From assembly GCA_020721965.1 (NCBI GenBank), contig DYLS01000024.1, positions 108-48,307 on the forward strand: DNA of 48,200 nt. Reading direction: 5' to 3'. This document shows, piece after piece, positions 1 through 10,900 of the stretch. Position 1 is the stretch's first letter, and each line of letters opens with the position of its first letter. This DNA is from Blastopirellula marina. GTDB lineage: Bacteria; Planctomycetota; Planctomycetia; Pirellulales; Thermoguttaceae. Under the pieces are notes generated by a model. The model was not told where the DNA came from. It searched no databases and saw only the letters and a list, made by a program, of their open reading frames with translations. The translations under genes were made by a program, and so were the position numbers.

Positions 1-3000
1 GAAACCTTCACTCAACCAGAAACCTTCACTCAACCAGAAACCTTCACTCAACCAGAAACCTTCACTCAACCAGGAACCTTCACTTAACCAGGAACCCTCA
101 GTCCAGCAGAAGCCTTCATCCAACGAGGAACCTTCATCTAAGCAAGAACCTTCGCCTAAGGAAGAAGTTTCACCCAAGCAGAAAGTGGCATCTAGTCAGG
201 AAGTTTCGCCCAGCCAGGAAGTTTCGCCCAACGAGGAACTTTTACCCAGCCAGTTGGTCCCGCTGGACCTGCGAGTCTTGGAAGCGACAGGCCGACACGC
301 CGCGGATGTTACGCTATCCACGGATCTGAAGAGCGAGCGGCAATTGCAAGTTGTAGGAAGAGTGGATGCCGAGCAACCTTTGGAGGTGCCAGCGTTGGAG
401 GAGTTCTTGTCGGGCACCCCGTCGGGCACGCCAGGCCTGCGATTCATGGATTTGGCGTCCCTGGACGGCGGCTGCGCCGTCAGGCTCATCCCTCGCGTCC
501 CGCAGCTCGACGTGCGTGGATTGTACCGAATTACTCTTGCTGCACAGGGCGTCAAGTCGGAACTCCGAGTCTCTGGCCGATGGGCGAGCGGCGTAAACGG
601 TCGCTTACGGATAGCGTTTATGGGGGGAATCGCCGCCCCAGCCCAAATTCAATGGGTTCTCCAGCGACCCGACGGCGTGGCCATGCCGAGCCAATCCCGC
701 CCGATTGAGGGCGGCCTCGAAGCCACTCGCCCCTCCAGCGAGGTTGCCGCCTCGACCGCCGTTTCCATGTGGGAAATGCAACTGCCGGAAGAGGCGGGCA
801 CCGATTTCATCTTGCTTGGCACGTGGGAAGGGGATCTGCCCGCAGGCCAGATCGCTCTACCATTTTTCCCCGATGACGCTGATGCCTCGGTAATCGTTCA
901 GTTGTTCCAATCGCGAGGTCAACGGTCGGGCCTGATGGTGCGCGGTTTGGAGTCCTTGCCGCTGAGCCTCGAAGATCAACCAGAGGGCTTTCTTTGGATG
1001 GGGACGTTCTCGTATGTGGCGTCCCCAGAAAGAATGGCCCCGACGGGCCGGGGCGCTCCCAGCATCATCATCACCCAAGGAGACCCGCCCTCTTGCGATA
1101 CTTGGGCAGATCAATACACCGTCCTGAGCGCGTTGGACGCCTCGGGCGGATTTCGTCACATCGTGCGCACCGGAGTGGATCGACTCTACGCGGAACGTCT
1201 TCGCTGGCGACTGCCCAGCGAGAGCGAGGAGTTTCGTGTGGTATCCGCCCGTATCAATGGACGTCCCGTACGCTGGAGGATTCGCGATACGGAGGAAGGT
1301 CGGGAGCTGATCCTGGAGACGTCATCTGATCCGCGGCGATGGGCGGTGGAAGTGGAGTGCGAGCAGTTGGCCCGGGGGGGCGGTATCCTGCATCGAACGG
1401 AAGCCGCTGTCCCGGTGCCGCTTTTCCCGGTGGCCTCGGTCCGTTGGATTCTATTTGTACCACCGGATCGGGAAGCCATATCGCCGGCCGACTTGACCCG
1501 GCTCAATCAGCGTTGGGGCGCGCTGCCGCAGCGATTGCTGGGACCCTTGAGGCGGCCGGAAGACCGTCCCATCTTCATTCTGGAGGAGATCAATCGCCTC
1601 CTGATGGACGCCCCCGCAGCCCCGCCGGACGCTGCTGTCCGCAAGGCAGATAACCTTTTGCGAGAGTTGGGGATGCAATGTCGGCGGTTGTTGGCCCCCC
1701 CCAGCGCGCGTTCCACAAAGCCCAATCCCACAAAGGTCGGCTCCCAAGAATCACCGTCCGGGGAGGGGCGTGCCGGAGGGAATGCCGTGGGACGAGCAAC
1801 GTTGATTACTTGGAGGGAGCTGTTCTCCGATTCGATGATCGAGGCTGCACACGGCCGACCGCCGTCAACCCGTGCCGTACTTTTTTTCGTCGACGCGGCT
1901 GAACTGAATCGGTCGGGAATCCGGCCGAGATCGCCCATCCCGCAGGTCATCTTGGAACATCTTCGTTCCGCTGTGGCGCGGGAACCGAATGACTTGGAGC
2001 TGGGCAAGACGGCGCTGCGAGAAATGGGATTGATTCTGTTGATCGGCCGCCGGTCTGTGCTTGTGACGGCCGAGGGGCTATTGCCGTTCTTGCGTGACGG
2101 CAACAATCTGGCCTGGAGCCGACCACCATTGTTCAAGCTGATCGCACACAGCGACTGGTGGGACCGCGTGGAACAAGCCGCTCTGGAGGACGGTACGGAT
2201 GGAATCTGCCGTATTCGGGCGTGGAACGAGTTGCCCACAATTGGACTGGAAAACGAAGAGGCGGAACTCGCCGGGGCCCAAGGCAGCCTCCTTTCCTTGG
2301 AGGTTCCCATCGCCAGCGGCTGGCGGGCCAAGCTGTTGGGAGAGGATTCCGTGTCGAATCCGTTGAAGGCGACGTTGTGGGTATTTCCCCGCGCCCTGAT
2401 AGATGCCTCGCGATGGGTCGGCTTGCTCTTTGCGCTGGCGATTTGCACAACGCTGCTCCGATCTCATCGTCGACTCATGGGGTTCCTTGCCGTGGCTTGC
2501 GTGATCGCCGAAGTGGTCGCACCGGATATCCTGATTCCGCTAATCTCCGGGGTATTCATGGGAACGGTGCTCGCCTTCCTAGGTTTGCTGTTGCTCCCGA
2601 TCGGGACAGGCCGCAAGCCGCATTGCCGCCGAACCGATAGTCAAGTCACGGGCAAGGTAGCCACGATCATGCTGATCGCGGCGGTCGCTACGTGCAGTTC
2701 AGAATCGGCTGATGCCGCCGAGGTTGCCAATACTTGGCGGCCCATGAATCAAGAACGGCTTTCTGCCGTCGCCTTTCCCGGGACGGATCGACGCGCGGCC
2801 GATTGTTTGGCCATGGCCGAGGATCAGCGGAGGCTGGAAGGCGCGCCCCCCCCGGCGGCTGGATTGGGAGCGAGTCCGGCCGCAGCACCCGTGGATAGCC
2901 CCACACCGCCTTATCGTATATTTGTGCCCACGGATGATCAGGGCCATCCCACCGGAAAGGAGATCTATCTCTCAGAAGATTTCTATCGAGAGATTCAGAG

Positions 3001-6000
3001 ACGAAAGAATGCGCTCTTGCAGCATATCCCGGCCTGGCTGTTGGTGTCGGCAGAGTACCAAGGAAGCCTCGTCTCAGGCATGGACACGGCCCAATACGTC
3101 TTGCCAGAACTCCGCGCCGTATGGGAATGCGTGACATTCAAGCCGGACGCTGAAGTCTCGTTTCGAGTAGGGGGAGATCAGGAGGGATCTGTTTCTGGGG
3201 GTGTCCTCGTGGATGGTCGGCCCGCCCTTGCGGCGGTCGAAGGGAACGTGGTCCGCTGCGTGATTTCCCAAGCTGGGCGGCATCGGATTCAGACGCAAAT
3301 CAAGCTGACTTCTCAGACCAGCGAATCGGCATCGGGCGTTCGCCTGCGGGTGCCGCCTGTCCCCAATTCTCGTATCGAGCTACAAATTTCTCCTGAGATT
3401 GCGAAGATCGAGGCGATTGGGGCGGCAGGGGCGGCATGGCGAGACCCCGAGGGAACGCACTGGACCGTGGCTCTGGGGGCGGCGGAGCTTGTTGTACTCC
3501 GCTGGTACGACCGCTCCACACTGCTCGGCAACGCCTTGTACGAGGCGGATGAGTTATCTCGACTTCAGATCGGTCCCACGGCTACCAGATTAGACGTTTT
3601 TTGGCGGTTGCGAGTGGTGGACGGTCGCCTAAGTCGCATCCGTGCGACCTTTCAGCCAGGCCTTCAATGGCTAGGCGTGGAAGGTCCTGCTCAGCCGGTG
3701 GCCCAGGTCATTTCGGAATCTGGGATCAGGCCCGTCTTGCAAATCGATTTTCCGCAGCCCGTGACGGATAGCACTTCCCTTCGCCTGATCTTCCAGGTTC
3801 AGGACGGCGGTGGATGGGGGCGAATGACGCTGCCCAGCGTTTCGCTCCTTGACGGCTCCGTCAACCGTCGCCGGTTGGCTGTGGCTACGGACTCGAGCAT
3901 TCGGCTTGGTTCCCAGGAGGTCCACGGTTGGGAACCGATCCCGATAGCCACGATTACCGATACCTGGCCGGAGTGCGGGACTGGCATCGTCGCGGCGTTC
4001 CAGGCTTTTTCGGGACGCACGTATTGGGCGGCGGTCACCGAACCCGTGCCGCGGGAACTCCTGGCCGATGAGACGGTCCAGCTTCGCGTTCGGCTAGATG
4101 CTGTCCTCGGTGGCTGGCAGTTCCTAATCCCCGCGGATCGCGATCCCCAGCCTTATTTTCGCATTCGTATCCCCTCGGAACTCAAGCCGCTGCGCATATC
4201 CTTGTATTACGGCGCGTCGGAACGACCAATACGCATCCCCGATTCCAGCGTGCTTCTGCTGTGGAACGAGACGGACTATCCGGGTGACCGCCGTATCGTT
4301 TTGGATGGAGAGATCGCCGTCTCCAGCAACGGGCAAGCCCGCGTGCCGAGGCCAGAATTGTTGAATGCCAAGCTGCGGACATCGAGCTGGAACATCTACC
4401 GCTCGCCCAAGACCCTGGCCGAAATCACCGAGGTGCGAGGATTGAACGCAGAACCGACCCAGCCCCCCGTCACAGAGGCTTCGGAGGACCTTCCTGTCGT
4501 CACGCTCGCCTCGCGTGATCCGCAAGACATCCAGGTCGTTTTGTCGGTGCGGCCCAATCATCCGCGAATTCGCGGCAAACGAATCCTGGTCCTGCAAAGA
4601 AGTCAGGACGAATGGGTTCTCGATGCCATATTTCCCCTGCTAGTAAAGGATGGGGCCGCCGATGAGCTTCGCTTGTCTCTTCCCCGCGGGAGCGTTGTCG
4701 AACTTCCGACCGCCTCCGCCGCGACCGTATTACCGGTGGAATCCGAGGAAAGCTCTGTTTATCGCCTTGTTGGGACGACTCCTTGGACCGGTAGTACCAC
4801 GGTGCGTGTGACGATGAAGTTGCCGGTCGGCTCAGGCGGGCGCCTGGTGATTCCATTTCCGGAGTTAGAAGAGGTCGAGCTAGAAGACTCCGTTCTTCTG
4901 TTGCCGCAGGAATGCACGCTGGAATCGCCCACAGAGGAGTTGGGTCAAGCCGCAATCCACGAGGTCGAATCGTTCACCGGCTTATCCCTGCCAGCATATC
5001 GTGGCTTTCGCTTGGAGGATAAGGAGTCCAGCAGCCGACAGACGAGCACGGAAGTACTGACCACCAGGACGCAGCAGGCACGCATCCCGTTCGCCCAGGT
5101 CATCGTAAGGCCAACGGGGGCAGATCGCTTCCTGGCGGCAATGACCCTTCATCTGGATGTCGGCGACTGGCAAGAGTTGCGAATCCACCTCCCGTCAGGG
5201 GGACGCATCATCCAGGCCTGGCAAGAGGGCAGTCCCTTGCCGATTCATACAACGATGTCAACCGGTCAGGTCAGCATTCCTTTATCGAAAAAGCCCCGCA
5301 CACGACTCGTAAACCTCGTATTCGAGGGCCGCTTCAACACCGCTAATGCTACTGGCACGGCACGGTTGGCGCTCCCACAATTCGACGTGCCTGTCGAAGC
5401 CTCTGTGTTCGCGGTGTATTCGGGTGAGAAACAACTGAGCACGCAGGGCAGTGCGTACTCAAGGATTCCTGCGTGGGAATACTATTCCGCGACAGCCCGG
5501 GCCTACCTGGATCGAATGTCCGAGCTTTTGGGTCATCCCAGCAGCGTTGACGAGGAGGCTCGCCGGCGATTCGAGTTCTGGCGGGAGGGCTTCGAATCCG
5601 CGAGAGAGGCGGCGAGGGCGATCCTTTTGCTCCGCGGTCAGCACCCGCAAGAAGGGGGATCGCCCGAGATGCGGCTAGCCAACCTGGAGCGAACGGCGTC
5701 ATCCATTCTCGAAAAAGCTCGCGAAGTCTTTCGCGGCGCCGCCTCCGAGCCGATGACGATCACGTTGCTGCCCCCCAGTGGCACGCTTCAAAGCTTTATC
5801 GAGGGCAATTTCTACGAAAGCTTGCGGGGCAACGCGGATTACTTGGCTGCATCCGAGTACCCTCGAGAACTGCGGATGATCTCCCCCCCCATTCCCCTGA
5901 CGGACAGAGATAGCCTTGTCCTCCTCGTAACGACCTCAGTCGTTGTGTTGTTGATCATGATTCCCTTGATCCCACGTCGGATCGCAACGGGTCTAGGACA

Positions 6001-6238
6001 CTGGGCAATGCGGTTCCCCCACCCTTTGGTCGTTCTTACCGGCCTGATGTGGTGGCTGTGGCTCAGCCCACCCTGGGTAGGTTGGCTATTCGTCGCCTTG
6101 GGGGTATATCTCGTCGTTCGCCCGAAATGGCGTCAGGTGCCCACAAAAGAAGCACCCGTGCCCATTATGTTGGATGACCCGCGGACGGGAACAATCTCAT
6201 CGGTTGGAAGCACGCTGGGACACGTTCCCAAACCGTAG
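1..6238 (+). CDS. Very large hypothetical membrane/exported protein, 5' end outside the window
   Basis: The frame of ORF 185..6238 is open back to base 2 (KPSLNQ KPSLNQ ... EPSPKE EVSPKQ), so the GTG at 185 is probably not the start. Hydrophobic segments occur mid-protein and at the C-terminus (LVLLVTTSVVVLLIMIPLIP; WLFVALGVYLVV). Confidence 0.85.
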   Translation, partial: KPSLNQKPSLNQKPSLNQKPSLNQEPSLNQEPSVQQKPSSNEEPSSKQEPSPKEEVSPKQKVASSQEVSPSQEVSPNEELLPSQLVPLDLRVLEATGRHAADVTLSTDLKSERQLQVVGRVDAEQPLEVPALEEFLSGTPSGTPGLRFMDLASLDGGCAVRLIPRVPQLDVRGLYRITLAAQGVKSELRVSGRWASGVNGRLRIAFMGGIAAPAQIQWVLQRPDGVAMPSQSRPIEGGLEATRPSSEVAASTAVSMWEMQLPEEAGTDFILLGTWEGDLPAGQIALPFFPDDADASVIVQLFQSRGQRSGLMVRGLESLPLSLEDQPEGFLWMGTFSYVASPERMAPTGRGAPSIIITQGDPPSCDTWADQYTVLSALDASGGFRHIVRTGVDRLYAERLRWRLPSESEEFRVVSARINGRPVRWRIRDTEEGRELILETSSDPRRWAVEVECEQLARGGGILHRTEAAVPVPLFPVASVRWILFVPPDREAISPADLTRLNQRWGALPQRLLGPLRRPEDRPIFILEEINRLLMDAPAAPPDAAVRKADNLLRELGMQCRRLLAPPSARSTKPNPTKVGSQESPSGEGRAGGNAVGRATLITWRELFSDSMIEAAHGRPPSTRAVLFFVDAAELNRSGIRPRSPIPQVILEHLRSAVAREPNDLELGKTALREMGLILLIGRRSVLVTAEGLLPFLRDGNNLAWSRPPLFKLIAHSDWWDRVEQAALEDGTDGICRIRAWNELPTIGLENEEAELAGAQGSLLSLEVPIASGWRAKLLGEDSVSNPLKATLWVFPRALIDASRWVGLLFALAICTTLLRSHRRLMGFLAVACVIAEVVAPDILIPLISGVFMGTVLAFLGLLLLPIGTGRKPHCRRTDSQVTGKVATIMLIAAVATCSSESADAAEVANTWRPMNQERLSAVAFPGTDRRAADCLAMAEDQRRLEGAPPPAAGLGASPAAAPVDSPTPPYRIFVPTDDQGHPTGKEIYLSEDFYREIQRRKNALLQHIPAWLLVSAEYQGSLVSGMDTAQYVLPELRAVWECVTFKPDAEVSFRVGGDQEGSVSGGVLVDGRPALAAVEGNVVRCVISQAGRHRIQTQIKLTSQTSESASGVRLRVPPVPNSRIELQISPEIAKIEAIGAAGAAWRDPEGTHWTVALGAAELVVLRWYDRSTLLGNALYEADELSRLQIGPTATRLDVFWRLRVVDGRLSRIRATFQPGLQWLGVEGPAQPVAQVISESGIRPVLQIDFPQPVTDSTSLRLIFQVQDGGGWGRMTLPSVSLLDGSVNRRRLAVATDSSIRLGSQEVHGWEPIPIATITDTWPECGTGIVAAFQAFSGRTYWAAVTEPVPRELLADETVQLRVRLDAVLGGWQFLIPADRDPQPYFRIRIPSELKPLRISLYYGASERPIRIPDSSVLLLWNETDYPGDRRIVLDGEIAVSSNGQARVPRPELLNAKLRTSSWNIYRSPKTLAEITEVRGLNAEPTQPPVTEASEDLPVVTLASRDPQDIQVVLSVRPNHPRIRGKRILVLQRSQDEWVLDAIFPLLVKDGAADELRLSLPRGSVVELPTASAATVLPVESEESSVYRLVGTTPWTGSTTVRVTMKLPVGSGGRLVIPFPELEEVELEDSVLLLPQECTLESPTEELGQAAIHEVESFTGLSLPAYRGFRLEDKESSSRQTSTEVLTTRTQQARIPFAQVIVRPTGADRFLAAMTLHLDVGDWQELRIHLPSGGRIIQAWQEGSPLPIHTTMSTGQVSIPLSKKPRTRLVNLVFEGRFNTANATGTARLALPQFDVPVEASVFAVYSGEKQLSTQGSAYSRIPAWEYYSATARAYLDRMSELLGHPSSVDEEARRRFEFWREGFESAREAARAILLLRGQHPQEGGSPEMRLANLERTASSILEKAREVFRGAASEPMTITLLPPSGTLQSFIEGNFYESLRGNADYLAASEYPRELRMISPPIPLTDRDSLVLLVTTSVVVLLIMIPLIPRRIATGLGHWAMRFPHPLVVLTGLMWWLWLSPPWVGWLFVALGVYLVVRPKWRQVPTKEAPVPIMLDDPRTGTISSVGSTLGHVPKP
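2..253 (+). repeat. 18-bp tandem repeat (~14 units) encoding the hexapeptide [K/E]-P-S-x-x-[Q/E]
   Basis: Units aaaccttcactcaaccag x4 (identical), then progressively diverged copies down to gaacttttacccagccag, all in one frame. Confidence 0.93.
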
Positions 6239-6752
6239 AGCACGGGCATCGAGGTGACGTTGATGTAGGCACTGCATGGAGGTGGGAACTCGCACGGGGG
6301 CGCGAGCACTCCGGGCAAAAAGTCTGTAGCCGATTCCGTGGCCTGCATGGTGGTGCCTGGGAGCGTGGTGTGCGTAAGCACGGAATCGCGAACGCGGCGA
6401 ACAAAAACTGGGCCGCGATGGAGGGGCACGCTCAGGATCACGAGGATTGCGATGGGGCGGGGTTTGTCTGCCCCGATTCCCGGCCGGGATTTCGTTTCGT
6501 TCGCGCGATCCTGTGCCTCGCAGTCCTTGTGCTCCCGGTGTTCGATTTCTTTTGGCGGCTGAGCTTCCGCCGGTTCGCGCGATCCTCTTCCGCTCAGCCC
6601 TGGTGCTCGCGTGAAAAAGGGAATTGCCGCCTTTCGCGTTTCGGGAGCCTGTCATGCGGCACGGCATTTGCTAATATGCAGTAGTCGGGATGAGAGATTC
6701 TCGCAACGGACCCTGTCGCGTACAACTCTCCGAATCGCTGTAAAGGTGAATC

Positions 6753-7484
6753 ATGAGTCGCGTGGTGGTTTTTCAGCAAACCTCCCATGAGCCGCTGGGT
6801 CTGCTGGATGACGTCTTCGCTGCATTCGGCCTGACCGTACAGGTCATCCCACTTTACAAGGCGGTGCCCGATGCTGTGGATTGGATGGGCACTCTAGGCC
6901 TGGTTGTTCTCGGCGGTCCGATGAACGTGGATGAAACGGACACGTACCCGTTCCTAAAGCGGGAGGTGCAATGGATCCGGGAGGCATTGGCGAGTCAGGT
7001 TCCCATTTTGGGTATCTGCCTCGGATCTCAACTCCTAGCGAAGGCATTGGGAGCCGCAATATATCCGAATAGAACGAAAGAGATCGGATGGTACGAAATC
7101 AACCTGACGGAGCAAGCGGCTGAGGATTTGCTGTTTCTGGGGTTGCCCGCCTCCTTGATCGTGTTTCAGTGGCATGGAGATACGTTCGACCTCCCGAAAG
7201 GGGCCGTCCTCTTGGCGACCAGTCCCCAATGTCGCAATCAAGCCTTCCGCATGGGCGATAATGCTTGGGGCTTGCAATTCCATCCTGAAATGACGACGGA
7301 TCTGATTGACCGTTGGTTGTCTTTGCCGGGCAACGCACAGGACTTGAGCGAGTTTCCGCCCGACCACGCTCAGTCCGTTCGCTCCCACAATGTGGTCATG
7401 ATGCGGCACTATCGGGCGTGGAACACCACAGTCCTGGAACGGTTTGCTGAAATCTGCACGCGGCGTAAGGCAACTTCTCTGTAG
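6753..7484 (+). CDS. Type 1 (class I) glutamine amidotransferase, GMP-synthase-like
   Basis: GICLGSQLLAKALGA nucleophile elbow, FQWHGD, LQFHPEM catalytic His/Glu motif. Confidence 0.9.
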   Translation: MSRVVVFQQTSHEPLGLLDDVFAAFGLTVQVIPLYKAVPDAVDWMGTLGLVVLGGPMNVDETDTYPFLKREVQWIREALASQVPILGICLGSQLLAKALGAAIYPNRTKEIGWYEINLTEQAAEDLLFLGLPASLIVFQWHGDTFDLPKGAVLLATSPQCRNQAFRMGDNAWGLQFHPEMTTDLIDRWLSLPGNAQDLSEFPPDHAQSVRSHNVVMMRHYRAWNTTVLERFAEICTRRKATSL

Positions 7485-7926
7485 TATGGTGCATTTTCTC
7501 CGGAGAATGGTGCCTTGGGCGTGCGCGTTCAGTCACGCTCGGGGCAAATACCGGAATCTTGTTCGTAGTGCACGATCTTCGGCATCCCTTCGTGGTGGGC
7601 AGAAACCCTGCCTGCCGTAACCCCAATGTGCCGGGGATATCCCTCGATCCGTGCCTGTGCGGTAGCGCCTTGCGAATGTCTGCGCCACGGGCATGCCCCA
7701 TTTTCCCCTCCTGGGCGGCTTTATTCGTGCAGACTGGCCAATTACACTGCGGTTTAGGGGCGTGGCGCTGGTGAAAGGGCTTGGGGGGCGGTGCTGGGGG
7801 AGGGCAAATACCGGATGATCCGATCGCGGGTGCCTGAAGATCGGAATCCTACGCCCGCGCGAAAACCTGCTTGCAATCGGTATCATTATCACTGGCGGAT
7901 GGGCTTCTGGACCGAGGGGGTGGTAC

Positions 7927-10900
7927 GTGAGTAACTCGGATCGGCCTGCAAGATGGAAACCCAACTGGCAGGCCTGGACCATACTTGTCGGGGTATTGCT
8001 TGGGCTGGGCCTGCTCATTCCGTGGTTGCACGCAAGGCAGCTTCGCTCGACGCAGGTGAAGATTCGCCAACGTGCGGAGCAGGCCGAGGCGGCAGCCGCC
8101 GCTGCTCGCGCCAAAGGAGACCGCGAGGCCTACTTGACCGCTCTTCGCGATGCGGTGCGCGGCTATGATGCCTGCTTGCGCCACGCCCCTGAGGATGTGG
8201 GCATCTTGACCCGCCTGGCGTCGGTTGTGGCGGAGCAGGCCGACGCCTCGCCCGGCAATTCCCAATTGCAAGCGAACGCCTACCAGGTTCTCAACCGTGC
8301 GGTCTCCAAGTCTCCCAAAGACGCCGTCCTGTGGCGTCGCCTGGCGGGCTTCGCGGAGCGGCAGCAACAGTGGTCGGAGGCAGCGGATGCCTGGCGGACC
8401 GTTGCCCAGTTGACTCCCGGCGATGTCGAGGTTCTGGTGCACCGCGCTCAGTGCTTGACGAAGTTGTCCCGCTATCGTGAGGCCATTCAGGTGCTGCGGC
8501 AGGCCATCCAATGGCAGCCGCGGGCGGTGCCGGCTTACATTCTGCTGGCCAAGTGCTACCGCCATCCGACCGTTGGGGATACGGCGGCGGCAGAAGGCGT
8601 GCTGGCCGACTTGGTACAAGCGTGCGGGGACGATGCCGTGGCGTATGCGGAACGGGCAAGATTCCGTTTATGGCTCCGTGTCAATACGCGTAATCCCCAG
8701 GAGGCAACGGAAGCCCTGCGCCACGCCGACGAGGATGTGGCCCAAGCTCTGCGACTCGCTCCCGACGGGGTTGCCGTCCGGATCGCCGCGGCAGAATTGG
8801 CCTTGGAAAAGGGGAACACGACGGATGCGGAATCCCATCTGTCAGACCTTGGCGTCCAGAACATCGAGGACCCCGCCGTGCTGGAGATGCGGCGCCGCGT
8901 GGCCGCGGCAAAGGGCGATTATGCCGCGTTGCAGGCGGTTTTGGCAAAGCTGGCGGATCGGGAACCTGTCCGGTTAGCGGAGTGGTTTCAAGTCTGCCTG
9001 GATCAAGACCCGCCGGATATTGCAGGCGCGGAAAAGCTGTTGGATCGGATGCGAAACGCATCTTTCTCGCCAGACTGGACCGAGTTCTTTGCCCTCCAGT
9101 TGCAGGGTGCCCAAGGAGAGTTGCGAGAGGCGGCAGCGGGCCTGGAAAAACTGCTCAGCAAGTGCCGTCGCGGCGAGCCTCTGAAGGCGGAAGTCGTGCT
9201 GGCACTGTCGCAACTATATCTGGAAATGCGGCAATGGGAACGGGCCATCGCTTTGCCCGCGGAACTGCTGCAAGAATCTCCCAATGCCCGCCGGGTGCGA
9301 CTCGTCTACGCCGGAATCCTGGCCTGCGTGGGACAGGCCGATCGGGCGATGGCCGAATTCCAACGCCTCGAACAAGAATTGGGGCTGGAGCGGTTGATGG
9401 CCTCGCAAGGAGTCGCTTCGGCATATTTGGAGACTCTGGTCCAGGCGGCGACCGCGCGCACGACAGCCACGCAGGCCAGGACCTCCGCGGAAGCCCTGCT
9501 GCGAAGGTACGGCGACCGGTTCCCGGAGCCGCAGCGGATCGCCGCCGAAGCCCGCTTGAAAGCCGTCAATGGGGACATCTCCAGCGCTTTGCAGCAATTG
9601 GATGATGCCTTGCAGCGGTTTCCCGACAACCTCATGCTGTGGTCCGCAAAGGTCGATGTGCAAGCCCTTGGGGGAGATGTTGCGGGCAGCGCAGCGACGG
9701 CCCAGGAATGGATCCGCAAGTCTCCTGGCTCTTCGGAAGCGGTGCTGCTTCTGATCCGCGCAGGCATCCAGACGAACGACCGGCAGGCTAGCGCTACGCT
9801 CCTTGCGGAGGCACGCCGTGCTGCCGAGGCCTTCGGTGACGCGAGTCGCATTTTCCTCCTGCGTACCCTAGCAGCGGCTTATCTCAAGCTTGGAGACACG
9901 GAGAGCGCCGCGGGTATCTGGGAGCACCTGGTGGATGCGGACTCGCAGGATCTTGAAAACCGTCGCTTGCTCTTCGAACTGGCACGCAGCCGACGTGACT
10001 ATGCCGCGATGGAGAAACAGGTCGCGACGCTATGCGCTGCTGCCCCGGAGAGCGCGGAAGCGGCCTTCGTCGAGGCAGGCTTTGCCCTGGCTCAGGCCGT
10101 GCGGCAAGGGACCTCGACCGACCGTCGCCGTGATTTCCTCGGTAAAGCAGAGGAGATGCTCGCTCGTGGTGAAAGCCTGCGCCCGCGATGGGCCGAGTTC
10201 GATCGTCTGCGGGCCGAGCTGGCCGTATTGCAAGGCCGTTGGGAAGCCGCGATTCGGCTCTTACAGGAATTGCACGCCCGGGGATTGGCCACGGATTCGC
10301 AAACCGCTCAGCTCGTTCAGCTCCTATTCTTGAGCGGCCGCGATGATGATGCGGAGGCCGTGCTGTCATCGATGCCGCTCGATCCACGCCGCCCGGAACT
10401 CCGCCGCATCCAAGCGGAGTTGCTGCTTCGGGAGGGCAAGGTGGACGAGGCCATCGCAGCGGCCGAGCAGGGGCAATCTGGCTCACCAGATGCGATCGAG
10501 TATTTGTGGCAGGCGCGGCTGTTGACGCGAGCCAATCGTTTCGTGCAAGCCGAGGAAAAGCTCCGCGCGGCTCTGGAATTGGCTCCCGATTGGCCCACAC
10601 CCTATCTCACGCTGACATCCCTGGCGGTCCTCCAAGGGCGGCCAGATGCTGCCAAGCGGGTTTTGCAAGACGCCTCAGCTCATCTGCAAGGTCCGGCAGG
10701 GCTTTGTGCCCTCGCGCTCGGATACGAGACGCTTTCGGACGCAAATTCAGCCGAACAATACTACCGCCGCGCTTTGCAGTTGGCCCCCCAGGACCCGGGT
10801 CCGAAGCTGGAATGGGCAGGTTTTCTTCTTCGTACACGGCGATGGGATGAGGGACGCCGCGCGCTCGAAGAATTGATTGCCACTCAGAATGAGGCACCGG

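Noticed and set aside
1507-2448. 313-aa minus-strand ORF
   Set aside because: Antisense to the first large gene, Arg/Ser-rich shadow frame.
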